Below, one piece after another: positions 1-11,794 of a DNA stretch of 29,134 nt. The notes beneath the pieces were generated by a model that made no database searches, was not told the origin of the DNA, and was given only the letters and a program-made list of their open reading frames with translations. Source of the DNA: Bondarzewia mesenterica (taxonomy: Eukaryota; Basidiomycota; Agaricomycetes; Russulales; Bondarzewiaceae); NCBI GenBank assembly GCA_004802705.1, contig SGPL01000422.1, forward strand, positions 1-29,134, in the 5' to 3' direction. Position 1 is the first letter of the stretch. Each line of letters begins with the position of its first letter. Both the position numbers and the translations under genes were made by a program.

Positions 1-328
1 AATAAGAAAACATAATGGAAAATATAAGAAAAAAAATATAAAAAAAAATATATGAATTATATGATCAAATATATATAATTTAAAAAAATAAAATATATCA
101 AAAAATAAAAACCATGTGATTAAAATATATACAAGTCAAAAAATAAAGCATTTAAAAAACTATATTACAATTATTTAATCAAAATATATGAGCATCAGAA
201 TAAAGGCTACTAAAACTGCATTTTAGTTTTACTACAAAGCACATATAGCTGTCATCTAAAGTACTACATTATTCTAGTATTATTAGTGTTTAGTAGTATT
301 TTTCAAGTAAATACAATAGTGCGTCCTC
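1..328. other. AT-rich sequence without a recognisable gene
   Basis: This stretch is mostly A and T with short A-runs and no open frame worth reporting. It lies just upstream of a Gypsy integrase tail that is on the plus strand, so it probably holds the more decayed part of the same element, but I could not read pol motifs in it. Confidence 0.6.
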
Positions 329-760
329 TTGTCTACATTTCACTGCCACTATAACTACAAATCTCAAGACTCAAAATGTGTCATCAAGTTCATGCCCCAA
401 TTTGATGGGCTTTATCACATCATTAACACCTTTTCTAAGCACAGTACTTATATCCTCGATCTCCCTGATAAAACTAATGTGTTCTTTATATTTCATTCTA
501 GCCTTTTATATAGGTACTACAACAACAACAATGCATAATTTCTAGCTTAAATCCTCCTATAATCTGATCTCATCGTATTTGAGAATGGTACCAATGAATA
601 GGATATCAATGAAATAATTGATAAGCACCATCATGATCGAGGACATTAATATCTCATATATTGAAAAAGCCAAAGGCTAGAAGATATGCATTAGTTGCCA
701 AGTTCAGAAGTTGAGGACTACGAAGCACTTGACACATGGTTAAAAAAGATAAAGAATATC
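329..760 (+). pseudogene. Ty3/Gypsy integrase C-terminus with chromodomain (decayed)
   Basis: One frame runs through the region, interrupted only by stops (first at 536-538). It begins inside the integrase tail: the stretch KFMPQFDGLYHII followed by STYILDLPD and FIFHSSLL is the usual KF-RYDGPY / TY-LELP / FHSSLL order after the catalytic core. After several stops the same frame continues as IVFENGTNE, then EIIDKHHHDRGH, a stop, YLIYWK and EDYEALDTWLKK. That matches the chromodomain pattern of ERILD-RRRGRG-YLVRWKG-W followed by a C-terminal ALD-WL. Integrase inserts retroelement cDNA into the genome, and the chromodomain guides it to marked chromatin. This copy cannot work: at least six stops replace Trp, Gln or other codons and the catalytic core is outside the window. 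The family call is firm; the host lineage (basidiomycete) is inferred from overall similarity. The open frame begins at a TTG and is not a real start. Confidence 0.82.
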
Positions 761-951
761 TCAGACCCCCTACCATCTCTCCTCTCATGATACCAGCCTC
801 TATACCACTGTTAACATCACCATTTATTCTTTGCTAATTTTTTCACCTCAATCACCTCCTCTAATTTTGTGAACCCAACTTAACACTTATCCTCCTTGTA
901 TCCATCAATTATCTATCTGCTTCTGTTCTTAAAGCCCATAAATGAGAGGGG

Positions 952-1474
952 TGTAAGCCTGCTTACAACACATACCTACTTTGGTTACTCACCTGCCTAT
1001 TGTGGTGCACTTTTTGTACTCACATTGATATTCTCATTCGCACATTTGATACTTACATACCTCACTATCGCATCACTAGTTGTTCATGCTTATTTACAGC
1101 TATAACATAAAGGCTCTGCTCTCGCTCTTTTTTTTCTTTATCTCTGGATACCCCTTTTCTTTCAGTACATCTTCATCGACTCTAGAGTGTCTCAAATACA
1201 TCTTTATGACTCATCTTTTTGTGTGCACAATGAGCACGACCACACTTTTGGCACCACTGCTACGCTACAATAGCTTATAACATTTCTGATAATGTCTATA
1301 TATAGTGCTAGTTGGCTGAGAAATATAGCTTCTCAATTAAACTGCCTCTTAAAGTAACAGTTTTAGCACGACATTTTGAGCTATGTTACAGAGACATCAT
1401 ATTGCAACTATTATCATAAAAAAAAATAATTTTTTGTTAAAAAACTACACAAAAATATTGCTAAAAGGCTTACA
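952..1474 (+). mobile_element. Probable 3' LTR of the upstream Gypsy element
   Basis: A purine-rich tract (AAATGAGAGGGG) ending at 951 looks like a polypurine tract. The next bases are TGTAAGCC, and 523 bp later the sequence reads GGCTTACA (1467-1474), its exact reverse complement, giving the TG...CA ends expected of an LTR. The position is right: about 190 bp after the chromodomain remnant, same strand. The start is well supported. The end is less sure, because GGCTTACA sits in an imperfect 35-bp tandem repeat (about 1448-1517). No 5' LTR is in the window, so pairing and the target duplication cannot be checked. Confidence 0.6.
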
Positions 1475-1517
1475 AATATATACACAAAGCATTGCTACAA
1501 GGTTTATAAAAATATAA
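1448..1517. repeat. Imperfect 35-bp tandem duplication
   Basis: Two diverged units follow each other: CACAAAAATATTGCTAAAAG... from 1448 and CACAAAGCATTGCTACAAGG... from 1483. They overlap the proposed LTR end and could either be LTR edge sequence or a local slippage duplication. Confidence 0.5.
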
Positions 1518-1989
1518 CATATAAAGAAATGATTTATTTGATGTTAATTATGATTTGCATGACAAGAATATGCACTAATTATTATGCATATGTAAATTTA
1601 AAATACCTTAAAAAAAAGTGATATAACTTTAATATTCATAAATATAGCATCTTTTATAACCTCACATATAAAAGTATTATATATAAGGTTATATATTGAG
1701 CATGTGCAAGGCAATAAATAAACATATTATAAATTACTTGCTCATACATTTATATATATTACATCATGTATACTACTCTTATTATTTAGTTATAAATTAA
1801 TTTGTACTACATAAAATGAGAAAAAAATAAAAAATAAAATTAATTTAAATATACATACTCAAGTTGGAGGAGCCATTTCAGGTAAAAAGGATAAAAATAT
1901 AGTTGATTATATAAAGAATTAAAACTATATATTGAAGAGATAAACAAATATAGCTATTATAAAGAAAGTAAAAAGTTCAAGTTTTTTTA
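1475..1989. other. AT-rich interval between the LTR and the Helitron
   Basis: Very A+T-rich. I see no protein homology. It may hold the Helitron 5' end and leader, but I found no convincing TC terminus. The stretch near 1860-1880 is slightly more complex, without a readable motif. Confidence 0.4.
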
Positions 1990-4900
1990 ATATTGTTTCT
2001 CATTGCTAGCTATGGAATTCAACTCAAAATTAGCATTTATAGTTGCTAATATTCCATTAATAAATTTAGTTGAGCAATTAACTAAAAAACAGCTATTTGT
2101 TATAGCAAATAAATATAAAATGTATCTTAATGCTGAATCATCAATATTTAGTTTAAAAAATATTATTAAGGTGCTTAATTGTACACAATACATAGCTGTA
2201 TTTATCATGGCTGATTAATCTATAAAATCAAATTTAATACAAAAAAACCCAACATTTAACTTAGTAGTTCATCATTTCCATCAAATTTACTAAATTAAGC
2301 TCTCATTACTACAATAATCAATGAATTTTATAATGCGACTACATTTAAATCACTTGAAGAATCAGCATGTGTGGTATATACATCTTTAATTACTAATACA
2401 AACTTGTATTATTTATTACAATATAATTTAGATTTATCAATATTATCTCAATTTAATAAAAAAATTACATGATATGAGCAATTTACTCATAATAATTTAA
2501 TACAACAATTAGATAGGCCCATCTTACTTCTAAATTGTAATTCAATCTGCAATTCTTATTTATGTGAACTCAAAGTAGGTAAAATGCCACATGAATCTTT
2601 AGCAAATGGAAATTAAATAAAAAAAAATTTCATTACAACTCAAAGAAATAACATGAGTTAAAAAGATGTTTATTTTATGAGTTTGTTATAATCAATATAT
2701 AATTAGAGTTTCTTTTGATATACATATAATTAAATTTAATGTTGTATTTTTTTTCAATACTAACACTTAAAGTATATGCAAAATTACCTCCTAGTAGAAA
2801 GGAGTTGAATGAAGTGCTTTCATATATATACTAGTCCAATAAGGCCTACACAATTAGATGATAGGTAAACACCTCTTTTAATGTCAAGAAATAAAGTTGT
2901 TGTTGCACTTGAATGGTTGAAATTAAATCACAAAAATTATGCTGATTTGAAAATATCATAAGAGAATTTAGATTCATACAAAGATAATGAACCTACAGTA
3001 GCATGTTTATATTATTCATTTTAAGGATATAATAAAGAATTAGAATTTATAGCATAATATGATGCTGATGAAGAAAAAAGGTGTAAATGATAGTGCATGT
3101 CTTTTTATTGTGCATGAATTGATAGGCAATAAAACAGAAAATTCATTAATAAAAGTTTTAAAAACATTAGCACTGCAACATTTAACTCATGATGACAAGA
3201 TTTTAAGCATAAGTTATGCTGAAACACTTGAAATAATTTGTCATAATTTATAACTATACCCTCAAATCTTTCTTTAGCTATTTTCTTATGATTTAGGTGG
3301 TTTAAAAAAATTTTAAAATAGCATTAAATATCTTATAAAGTGCTTAAAAGAAGTGGCTACTCATGTATCATGATAAAAAATTCAACTTGAGCTTTTATTT
3401 CCTTTGACAGCATTCAATCATAAACAAATCAAAGATTCTACAACTGATGGATATCTTCGTGCAAATAAGAAACTATTTACTAATATTATAGATAGACTTA
3501 TAAATATAGATCAAGAGTCACATTAAATCTAATTAATTGATTGAAAGCAGGTGAAAAGGTAATGCTTTTAACTAATGAAGAAAAGGCTTATTTTTTAATT
3601 TTTAATAATATTGATAATATAGCTGAGTATGTTAATAGATCATAAACACAAAAGAAATATATGCACAATAAAATATAGGCTTTAACAGCATATCTTGGTG
3701 CTCCTTTATAGTTTATTATATTTGTGCCAGCTGACAATAAACATCTTATCTCATTATATTATATAGATATAGGAGATATCTTTAAACTAAATTTAAAAAT
3801 CTCAGATAATAATCACTATAAGTTAATTGCAAATAATTCAGTTGCTAGAGTGCAGTACTTTAAATTAATTGTTAATGCATTTATCACATATATCTCAGGA
3901 GTGGATATAAAACATTTAGGTATATATGGTGATACATCAGGTTATTATAATACTGTTGAGCAACAAAAAAGATTAACTTTATATTTGCACATGCTTTTAT
4001 TGATAAAAAAAACTCACTTACTTCACAAGAAATTAAAGATTGCTTATGGCAATTAGATTCTGATTTTTAAAAGAGGATGATTGAATATCTTGAAGGTGTA
4101 CATCAAGGTGAGTTTTTAACAGGAATGATGGAAAATGTAAAAGAAAAATTTGCTATAAAATAAAATAAAAATTCAGAGCAATTAAAAGCAACAGAATGTC
4201 TTCCACAAGCTATAACATTGAAATGTGATGATTCTACTTATAATAATTGTGAATCTTGTGAAAAAAATAAAATATGGTGGACTAAATATAAAGAAGAAGT
4301 AGATGAACTTTTATTTCAATCAAATGTTCATGATTGTAGTCAAAGTCTTAGTTGTATTAGAGGCATTTATAAAGCAAGATTTTTTTTGTGAAATTTATCC
4401 ATGTTTAACTATTGATATAGATATAAGATATATTAAAATGAAGAAAGGTGAAGCACAGCTGAATACTTTCACTTCTTGGTTGACTTATCTATTGTGATGT
4501 AATACTGACATTACAAGCTTATTATCTAGCATAGCAATTAAGGCTGTAATTGAATATATAGCTGATTATATTGTAAAAACATGATTGAAAACACATGTCA
4601 TCTTTAAAACAATCAAAGCTATTTTTAAAAGAAATATAAAATTAATTAATAGAACTTTAGATCAAAAAAAAGCACGAAAATTACTAGTTCAACTAGTTAA
4701 TGTACTATGTATAAAAGCAGAAATTGGAGGACTAATGGCATCATTATATCTATTAGGACATCTTGATTATTACACAAACTTTGAATTTTACTCATTTTAT
4801 TGAAGAAACTTTGTAAAAAAAAGTAGAGCAAGATTGTAAAGATCTTAATAATAAAAACTATAAAGAAAAGGTTATAATAGATCATAATAATAATACTTAT

Positions 4901-6020
4901 ATTGATATTTCAATGGTATCTAATTGTATATATCATTCTAAAATGTATAATGATATGAGCTTGTATAATTGAATGTGATTATCAGATAAAATAAAAATTA
5001 GAAGTAAAAAAAAGAAAAAAATTAGTTAAAAATTTATTGAACTATATTCACAAAAAGAAACTCATAAACTGGTCCTTTACTCTAAAGATCAAAGCAAAGT
5101 ACTAAAATTTATAGATAACACATTGTTTAGATATGATCAAAGTAGCAGAGAAGACTATTGTAAAACAATATTAACATTGTTTAAGCTATAGTGATTAAGT
5201 ATTAATTTGAAAATAGCAAAAGACATATAAAATAAAGGGTTTGAATCTTATACATTTATAGATAGAAAAGAAGAAATTATGAAATTTATGCATCTAAAAT
5301 ATGAATATAATGATGCAACATGATGATTTTTCTTTACAAAGAAAAAATTAATATAAAAATGCATTTCTTTTTAGTTTTACTGAAGAAAAAATAAATAATT
5401 TAGATCAAGAATATGATATTTATAAAACTTTGAATGAAAATAATATAAACTCTGCACAAAAACAATTAAACAATAAATGTGATGATTTAAGCAAGTAAGC
5501 TATAAATTGTTTACATCCAATGAGTATCATAAGTTTTATATTAAAATTATATGGGTAGCTTGATAAAATACTTGATGTGAATACTATAAATGTGTCAACA
5601 AACAATTCATTATATACTGGAAATGAGCATACAGCAAATGAATGAAAATAAGTATTAAGTAGCAAGTGAGATTAAGTAATTGCAAATTATGAAGAACAAG
5701 CTGCCAAAGTACCTTCAAGGTTTAAGTGCAAGATTTCATTATTGAATTTAAATCTAAATGAGGTAAGAATTATAGATAAAGTCTATTTAACTCATTCTTT
5801 TAAGGCATAATTTGATGATAAATAAAAAACTATTAAAATATAGTTATACAGTTTAAGTTGAATAATGAGCAAGAGCGAGCATTTTATCTTGTTATAAATT
5901 ATGCAGTGGAACAAAATGGAGATCAACTTAAAATGTATTTAAGTAGTATAGCAAGAACAAGAAAATCACAAGTTATAAATGCATTAATTTATTTTTTTAA
6001 TATTAAGAATATATACATTA
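1990..6020 (+). pseudogene. Helitron Rep-helicase protein, decayed and truncated
   Basis: This is the rolling-circle replicase of a fungal Helitron, which would nick and copy the element. Recognisable blocks run in order: an N-terminal LTKKQL--IANKYKMYL block (about 2080-2130); KVGKMPHESLANG (about 2570-2610); VALEWLKLNHKNYADLKIS (about 2903-2960); the Helitron_like_N core LGAPL*FIIFVPADNKHLISLYY (about 3690-3770), then GIYGDTSGYYNTVEQQ and RLTLYLHMLL; EYLEGVHQGEFLTGMM (about 4081-4130); KMKKGEAQLNTFTSWLTYLL (about 4435-4495); EYIADYIVK with both Rep tyrosines (about 4553-4580); KAEIGGLMASLYLLGHLDYYTN (about 4710-4780); and a PIF1 start with NNEQERAF and a Walker A region at 5941-5970. The HUH motif is broken (YLH, Tyr codon at 3982-3984). 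The Walker A reads ARTRKS instead of GTGKS. Dozens of stops and several frame changes are present. Helicase motifs after Walker A are missing: an LTR starts at 6054. Confidence 0.9.
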
Positions 6021-6053
6021 CCTGACTTGGCCATTTCATTTTTTATTATCATG

Positions 6054-6849
6054 TGTTACATTCTTGGGATATAAGGACCCTTTTATATGTAAAGTGGATA
6101 TATTGACTCCTTTTCTCATATTTTAATGTAGATAGACTTATTACTATGTTTCTATTTCTTATCTTGCACATTGTTAAATCGTACTCAGACAGTACAGACA
6201 CATTATTATCTCGCTTATTCACTGATTCTTCTTTGTTTTATTTATAGTATGATGCTCTTTATTGATCAGTTAGCCCTATGCTTACTAATCTCCTTTGACT
6301 TACTCATCCCTCTCTTACTCATCCTTATTTGATTACTGATTACTTAGCTTTATGCTGACTAATCTATTTAGCTTACTGATCAGCTCACATTATGGTGACT
6401 AGTCCTTGTTGATCCGTGCATAGCCACAACAGTATTTAAGCTCTGATCGAGATGTATGATTAGCATCTCATTCACTTTATAATATATTGAATCTTCTAAT
6501 CTACTGTCTAGTCTGATGAGTGCTCAAGCTTCTCTCTCATCATCCTCTTTTTGTACATCAAGTCAATGATCATATCTACCAACCTTTCATCAAGAACCTA
6601 CTGACCATGCTATCTACACTTCATGCAATATGAAGCAATCATCTTGGCCTCTTTAATTATCGCTCTCATAATTGTCCTTGTGGCTATCATTTTTTTATCA
6701 CTATTATATCATCATGAGGCATCCTATTATAGCCTAAGCACCCTGCTGTCTTAAGAGCATCCTTAGCACTTGAATAAGATTTACTCACTACTCACCCTAC
6801 AACTACTCATCATATCGAGCATCAATAGAAGCTCAACACTACTATTATA
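6054..6849 (+). mobile_element. Probable 5' LTR of a second LTR retroelement
   Basis: The sequence starts TGTTACATTCTTGGGATATAAGG and sits at the point where the Helitron helicase is cut off. The next recognisable coding sequence is a gag N-terminus at 6994, which puts an LTR plus leader here. The end is set at ...CTACTATTATA before GATATCAATTC; I read that end as a decayed ...TACA, which is an inference. Length is then about 796 bp. No partner 3' LTR was found downstream by eye, so the element is incomplete. Confidence 0.5.
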
Positions 6850-6993
6850 GATATCAATTCTAGTGAAAACTTGCCAAACGACCAAAGAACTCGACTATCT
6901 CTATTTTCTAAAACTTTAAAAAATTATCTAGTTTATACAAACATACCTTGATCCATCAAATGATCACATTTATTACTTAGAAAGCTGAAATGG

Positions 6994-7640
6994 GTACTTC
7001 TTTTAGAACAGACTAGTTCAGTGGTACCAAAGCCCAACCACCATCTATCCTAGATTCTAAGGGGAAGACTACGAATACCCAGGAGATCTCTAGAAAATTG
7101 AAGCCCTCTTTGACTCTATCTAAGGACAAGGCTCATAAGCTTTACAAGAAGTTCACACTCCTAGTTCATCAACACAAAGCTTACCTTTATCAACTTGTGT
7201 TAAGTTCTTTGAGTTTTTGTGGCATGACTTAGTAGTTGTACTAATCTGTGCTGCTATAATGCTAGTTTTGGAGAATTTAGATTGATGTTGATCTGCTTGA
7301 TTAGGTTGAGCAAGAAGCTTTAGTCAAAAGTCCAAGGGCTGTAACCTTGTATCGATTTCAAAGACTAACGATGTATAAACATGAGGTGAAATAAAGAAGA
7401 TATCAAGCTAAGGATAATGAGTCAGTTTAAGGGACTATAAATAGTGTGACTGCGGTGCATAGACTAAGATGATGTAATGGTACAAGGGCGCAAGTGTGAA
7501 AAGGCTGTAGTAGGTAGAGATTATGGGTAGCCAAGCTGCTTCATTAGAAGTGATGATGTGAGCATTTATAGTAAAATAAAAGAAAATATGTGAGTAATAG
7601 CATTCATGAATACAGGCTTTCATTCAAATTAAACACTGAT
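6994..7640 (+). pseudogene. LTR-element gag remnant, N-terminal part
   Basis: Translation near 6994 gives a start with TSFRTD, a stop, FSGTKAQPPSILDSKGK, then EISRKLKPSLTLSKDKAHKLY. This lysine-rich helical sequence resembles the N-terminus of gag-like proteins of agaricomycete Gypsy elements. A second frame continues the same protein from about 7276 with DLLD, a stop, VEQEALVKSPRAVTLYRFQR and MYKHEVK, then a stop and RRYQAKD, a predicted coiled-coil type of sequence. At least one frameshift and eight or more stops are present, several at likely Gln codons. Gag would form the particle shell for reverse transcription. The family level (gag-like) is moderately sure; the clade is not. It lies about 145 bp after the proposed LTR end, as expected. 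Confidence 0.6.
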
Positions 7641-7869
7641 GAGATAAAGAAAAAAAAATGTCAACATCATAAAATAACTCCTTGCTGGTTAGATGCTTAT
7701 ATGCAAGTAAGTCGATAATGTGAACAGTTCATTTTTTTACATTTTTATATACTTATCAATATTTACAGAGTTTATACGTTATATAGTGTTATTTAGCTAT
7801 AAAATATCTCATTGAAAAGATTTATTAGAAATTTAAAAATCTTGTTAGAGATCTTAATAAGTGGCAAAA

Positions 7870-8385
7870 TAAGGTGCCATTGATGGCATGGAGTTTTACA
7901 TGCACCATCATTAGCAATTTTTATTATTTATTATAGATTTATGCCATTCTTGAGTAGCATTCTAGCAGTATCAGAGATTTAGCCCATGTAGTTGAGACCA
8001 ATGACCATTATAGAGGTCTATATGATGAAGTATTTGAAAAAAATTGAATGCTTCTTCATTTTTAAGAAGTCCTATAAGGAGTTTCTTTAACATTATTAAA
8101 AACTTGCATCAACTTTCTGCTAGATGCTGCATTTAGTTAACATAGAAACTGCTGTTGTTTCAAGTGCCATTTAAGTTGAGAGTATAGTCTACCATGTTTA
8201 CTTCAGTAAAGTATAGCCTTCTAAACGAAGTTTACTTTTAATTTTTATATCAGTGGCTGCTCAATTACATGCAAATAAGTATAGGTCAACTAGAGGGATG
8301 ACTATAAAAGATAGAGATAAAGATAAAGATGTTGCTGCTAACACTTAAAGTGGCCCTCTCTTAACAAATAAAGGGTAAAAATTGA
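7870..8385 (+). pseudogene. Gag-like remnant, C-terminal part
   Basis: A frame with scattered stops reads YLKKIECFFIFKKSYKEFL, then KLASTF, LVNIETAVVSSAI, a stop, VESIVYHVYFSKV, and ISVAAQLHANKYRSTRGMTI followed by KDRDKDKDVAA, ending near a SGPLLTNKG stretch. The basic/acidic KDRDKDKD run and conserved-looking blocks suggest one ancestral protein, probably the same gag as the preceding remnant, separated by a decayed linker (7641-7869). I recognise the style but cannot name a domain. No protease, reverse transcriptase or integrase follows, so the element is gag-only as it stands. Confidence 0.45.
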
Positions 8386-8721
8386 GCATGCACTATAGTA
8401 TATAATAAAATTGTCTAGCAATACAAAGGATTATATCTTTCTCTTTTAGTCTTCTTCCCAATTCATCATTTATTCTTTTCTCTTTTGCTCATTCTTTATT
8501 CTCCCTACTTTTAACACTTGTTTAATTATATTATTCTCATATACATATATACAAGTTATTTTAAGATGTAAAAGTATAAAGATTATTAAATAGATTTTAG
8601 CAGATCTAGTGGATTTACTGAATCACTGTAAGAGCTTTAACAATAATACTCTAAAATATCTTTAAAGATTTACTTTAAGGTCTATGCTAAAGAACACTCT
8701 TTAAGTATTCTTAATCTTTGC
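8386..8721. other. No gene seen; pyrimidine-rich then AT-rich sequence
   Basis: Positions 8440-8520 are a C+T-rich run, followed by AT-rich sequence rich in CTTTAAAG-like words. I see no coding signal. Confidence 0.5.
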
Positions 8722-9006
8722 CTTAAGAGTCATGCTGCTAGAATGCTTAAAGGCATCTTTAGGACTACAAGTAATCTTAAAGCACTTTCTAAAATAAGCT
8801 TTAAATAAATTATTAAAAATAGCTAAAGAAAATTTTAAATTTTACTTTAAGCATTATACTGCAGAATGTTTTTAAAGTAATTTTTACTATCAAAGTGCTT
8901 AAAAACATCTTTAAAACTTCAAGTAACTTTAAGGCACTTTTTAAAATAAGCTTTATGTGAATTATTAAAAATATTAAAGGAAATTTTTAATTTTATCTTA
9001 AAGATA
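8722..9006. repeat. Two diverged direct repeats
   Basis: Copy 1 (8722-8848) and copy 2 (8849-9006) share AGxxTxxTxCTGCxxAATG near the start and then xTGCTTAAAxxCATCTTTA...AAGTAA...AAGxCACTTT...TAAAATAAGCTTTA...ATTATTAAAAAT. Copy 2 carries an extra 30 bp or so. Function unknown; they could be the body of a small repeat family, since the tRNA-like element at 9060 follows directly. Confidence 0.6.
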
Positions 9007-9059
9007 ATTTATAAAATTAAATAGAAAAAACTAATTATAATAATATATTTACCTAAAAA

Positions 9060-9180
9060 TTATACACTCATAGCTTAGTGAATTTAAATGTTGTGATTGA
9101 GCTAAAGTATACAGTAGATGTGTATTCAAATCTTATAAATAATATTTAGTTTCTAAAGTTTTTTTTTTTTTTTTTTTCAG
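9060..9180 (+). repeat. tRNA-derived SINE-like head with poly-T terminator
   Basis: An A-box-like TAGCTTAGTGAA (9071-9082) is followed 40 bp later by a B-box-like GTATTCAAATC (9122-9132), the two internal promoter blocks of RNA polymerase III tRNA genes. The cloverleaf does not close, so it is not a working tRNA. A run of 19 T (9159-9177) lies about 30 bp further on and would stop polymerase III. Confidence 0.5.
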
Positions 9181-11428
9181 CTATTTTAAAATCTACATAA
9201 GGTCAATTTTATCAATAATGCTTAAGCTATTTATGCTTTTCATCACTAAGGAGTTTTCAACTAACTCTAACAAAAATTGTTTCAGAATTTGCTCTAAACT
9301 GTATAGTTCTATAAGCTACAATATTTACTTATGCAATATCAATAATATGGACTACAAAATTTGTGAACTCACTTCAAGGGTCTGTAAAGAGTCTCAACTA
9401 GAATTTGAAATTCACTTTAAAGATTATACAATCAATGCCTTGAGAATAATTTTATAAGTACTTTCAGTATTTTTTAAAAATCTCTTTAATATAATTTTAA
9501 AATCCTACTTAAAAAATATTGTATAATAAATACATTAAGAATAATCTGATTATTTTGTTTAATATGTTTTAATTAATTTTTAAGGGAATTTTAAAATAGA
9601 GATTAAAGAAAGCTAGAGAACTACCTTCAGGTTTTTTTTTAAAAGCTTATACTAGACCTTTTATATGAGATTTGATATAATACATGATAATATCAGGCTT
9701 CAAAGTAAGTGAGCAACTTGAATAAAATGAAGTCAGCACTAAAATTAATCTTAAGAGAGTTTATCAAATCTGATGGATCTATCAAATTTTTTCTCTATGC
9801 TCTCTTTGCCCTTAAACTATCATATTTTTGATAAAAATATACACATGTTTTTTTTTTACTATCTTCAATCTTTTATGTATAACCTTCAGCACTGTCCCTA
9901 CAATATAATCAATTATGAAACTTTTTAACTACATATAAGTAATCATATTTAAGTCTTATATAACTTATGCATTTGTATTTTTTTACATATTCAATACTCA
10001 GAACCTTAAATTTTACTAATATTTTTACTGGGCCATCCTCTTTTTTCTCTTCTTTAAAGTAATACATAACATCTACAATTTTACAATAGCACTTTAATAT
10101 TTAATATGAGTCTATGAGAGTTATAAAGATGATATGAATAAGCAAGTAAAAGATAAAAATAAGAATAGAGTAAGAGATAAAGATATAGGGACAAATAGAA
10201 AGAAATTAGACTGAGAGGATGGTAAAATGTATAATAGTGAAAAAAATAATGATAAAGTCACTCTGAATGTAAACTTTTATAAAAAAAGATTAATCTTAAT
10301 TATTACTTTAAAGGTTAGATTATAATAAGCTAATTTTGCTATTATTTATATTATAACTAAGAGAAATAAAGGCAATATAGTAAATAGTAGATGTAAAGTC
10401 ACTAAGAAGGAGGGTCTCACTCATCACAAAGACTAAGAGAAACTTATCTTTGACCTTCTAAAACTGTATAATACATAAATCTATACAAGAGGCACAGCAT
10501 AATGTAACTCGACAAGCTGCCTTTTTATTTGACAATTAGCTATATGTTGAGTTTATTTTAGTAATGATAATCACAAGATCATATTGAATCAATATAATAG
10601 TCTATCACAATATCTATTTTAGTGATGCAAAGCTAGATGCTTGACATCAAAATGTTAATTCATGTTTTTATAGTTTCACTCTCAGTAAAAAGTTGAAGTG
10701 GTCAAAACCTCTTCAACTTTATACTGTCACTTCTAACTAAAGAGTCAATATCATGCAAAAAAAAACTTGAAGGACTAAAAAAAAAGATAGAGATGTAAAC
10801 TTATATAATGCATATGTACAACACAAACCTCTTTATATGCATACATACTCATTTGTACAATAATAACACAGTGAGCACCTCTTTAGCTTTTATAAAACTA
10901 AGCACATTTTTACCATCTGCAAAAATATCTCATACAAATAAGATTTAATCTATATAAATAAGATTCAAATAGGAGTAATTCTATGCTTGATATTGCTCAC
11001 AACCTGAGTGAGTATATTTTTTTTGCATTAGAGTAAATATCTTTAAATGCTTTATTTATAAATGATATTTTTATTATACACTTTTTAAAATATGTAATTT
11101 ATAAATATACAATAAATATAAAATTCTTGAATTATTATATTTTTGCTTATTTAGAGGGTTATATACTCAGGTTTATTGAGTAAAAATTTGAAAAATAATT
11201 TTTTTTAATATAAATTGTTATATTAAATGAGAAGTTATATAAGCTCACTATTAATAATAATGTTGAAACACTTGTTGCTATCAAAATATATAATGGTAGA
11301 CTAATTATCAAATAAATTTATATTAGGGGTTCAAATATAAATAATATTCAATATTAATAAATAAAGGCAAAAATTTATATAAATCAAATTTAACTTTGTA
11401 TATTATAATATGTGTATTTACTTTATAA
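9181..11428. other. AT-rich interval, no recognisable gene
   Basis: This 2.2-kb stretch is A+T-rich with few CG dinucleotides. It contains one 79-codon open frame (9218-9457) without recognisable motifs, a purine-rich low-complexity run at about 10130-10220, and a possible B-box (GGGGTTCAAAT, about 11325) with a weak A-box upstream. I could not find the missing Helitron helicase here. It is probably a mixture of very decayed repeats. Confidence 0.5.
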
Positions 11429-11615
11429 GTTAATATGATGTAATAGTTAAAATAATATTTATATTTAATTGAACTTATAAGTAAATGACGTTATAAGTTC
11501 AAACTTGTTATTTGGCAAAAAGAAATTAAGTTAAATAATAAGTTAATATTTAATAATAGGTAAATAAATAAATAAAAAGTAAAAAAGTAAAATTTAATTT
11601 AATTATTACTTTACT
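11429..11615 (+). repeat. tRNA-derived SINE copy
   Basis: A-box-like ATGATGTAATAGTTAA (11435-11450) and B-box-like TAAGTTCAAACTTG (11494-11507) are followed by a tail (AATAATAGGTAAATAAATAAATAAAAAGTAAA... to TTAATTATTAC). The same tail occurs, with small changes, after the tRNA-like heads in both inverted arms (18430-18567 and 26940-27080), so the three belong to one family. The A/B box spacing is longer here. Confidence 0.65.
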
Positions 11616-11794
11616 ATAAAATTATTTTATTTAAAAATAACACAGTTCTACATCATGCAAATGCTGAGAACAAGATGCTAATAACAGTAAATCAACATGG
11701 CATTCTGGTAAGTTACTGCACAAAAATTGATCATTTAGTGTTAGCTAACAGCATATTGGTGAGATGATAATGACAAAACTGAAGCTTACTAAAA

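Noticed and set aside
896..1280. Two small hydrophobic open frames as genes
   Set aside because: They lie across the proposed LTR and have no start context or motif.
9218..9457. 79-codon open frame as a gene
   Set aside because: No motif, unrelated to neighbours, and single frames of this size occur by chance in 2 kb of such sequence.
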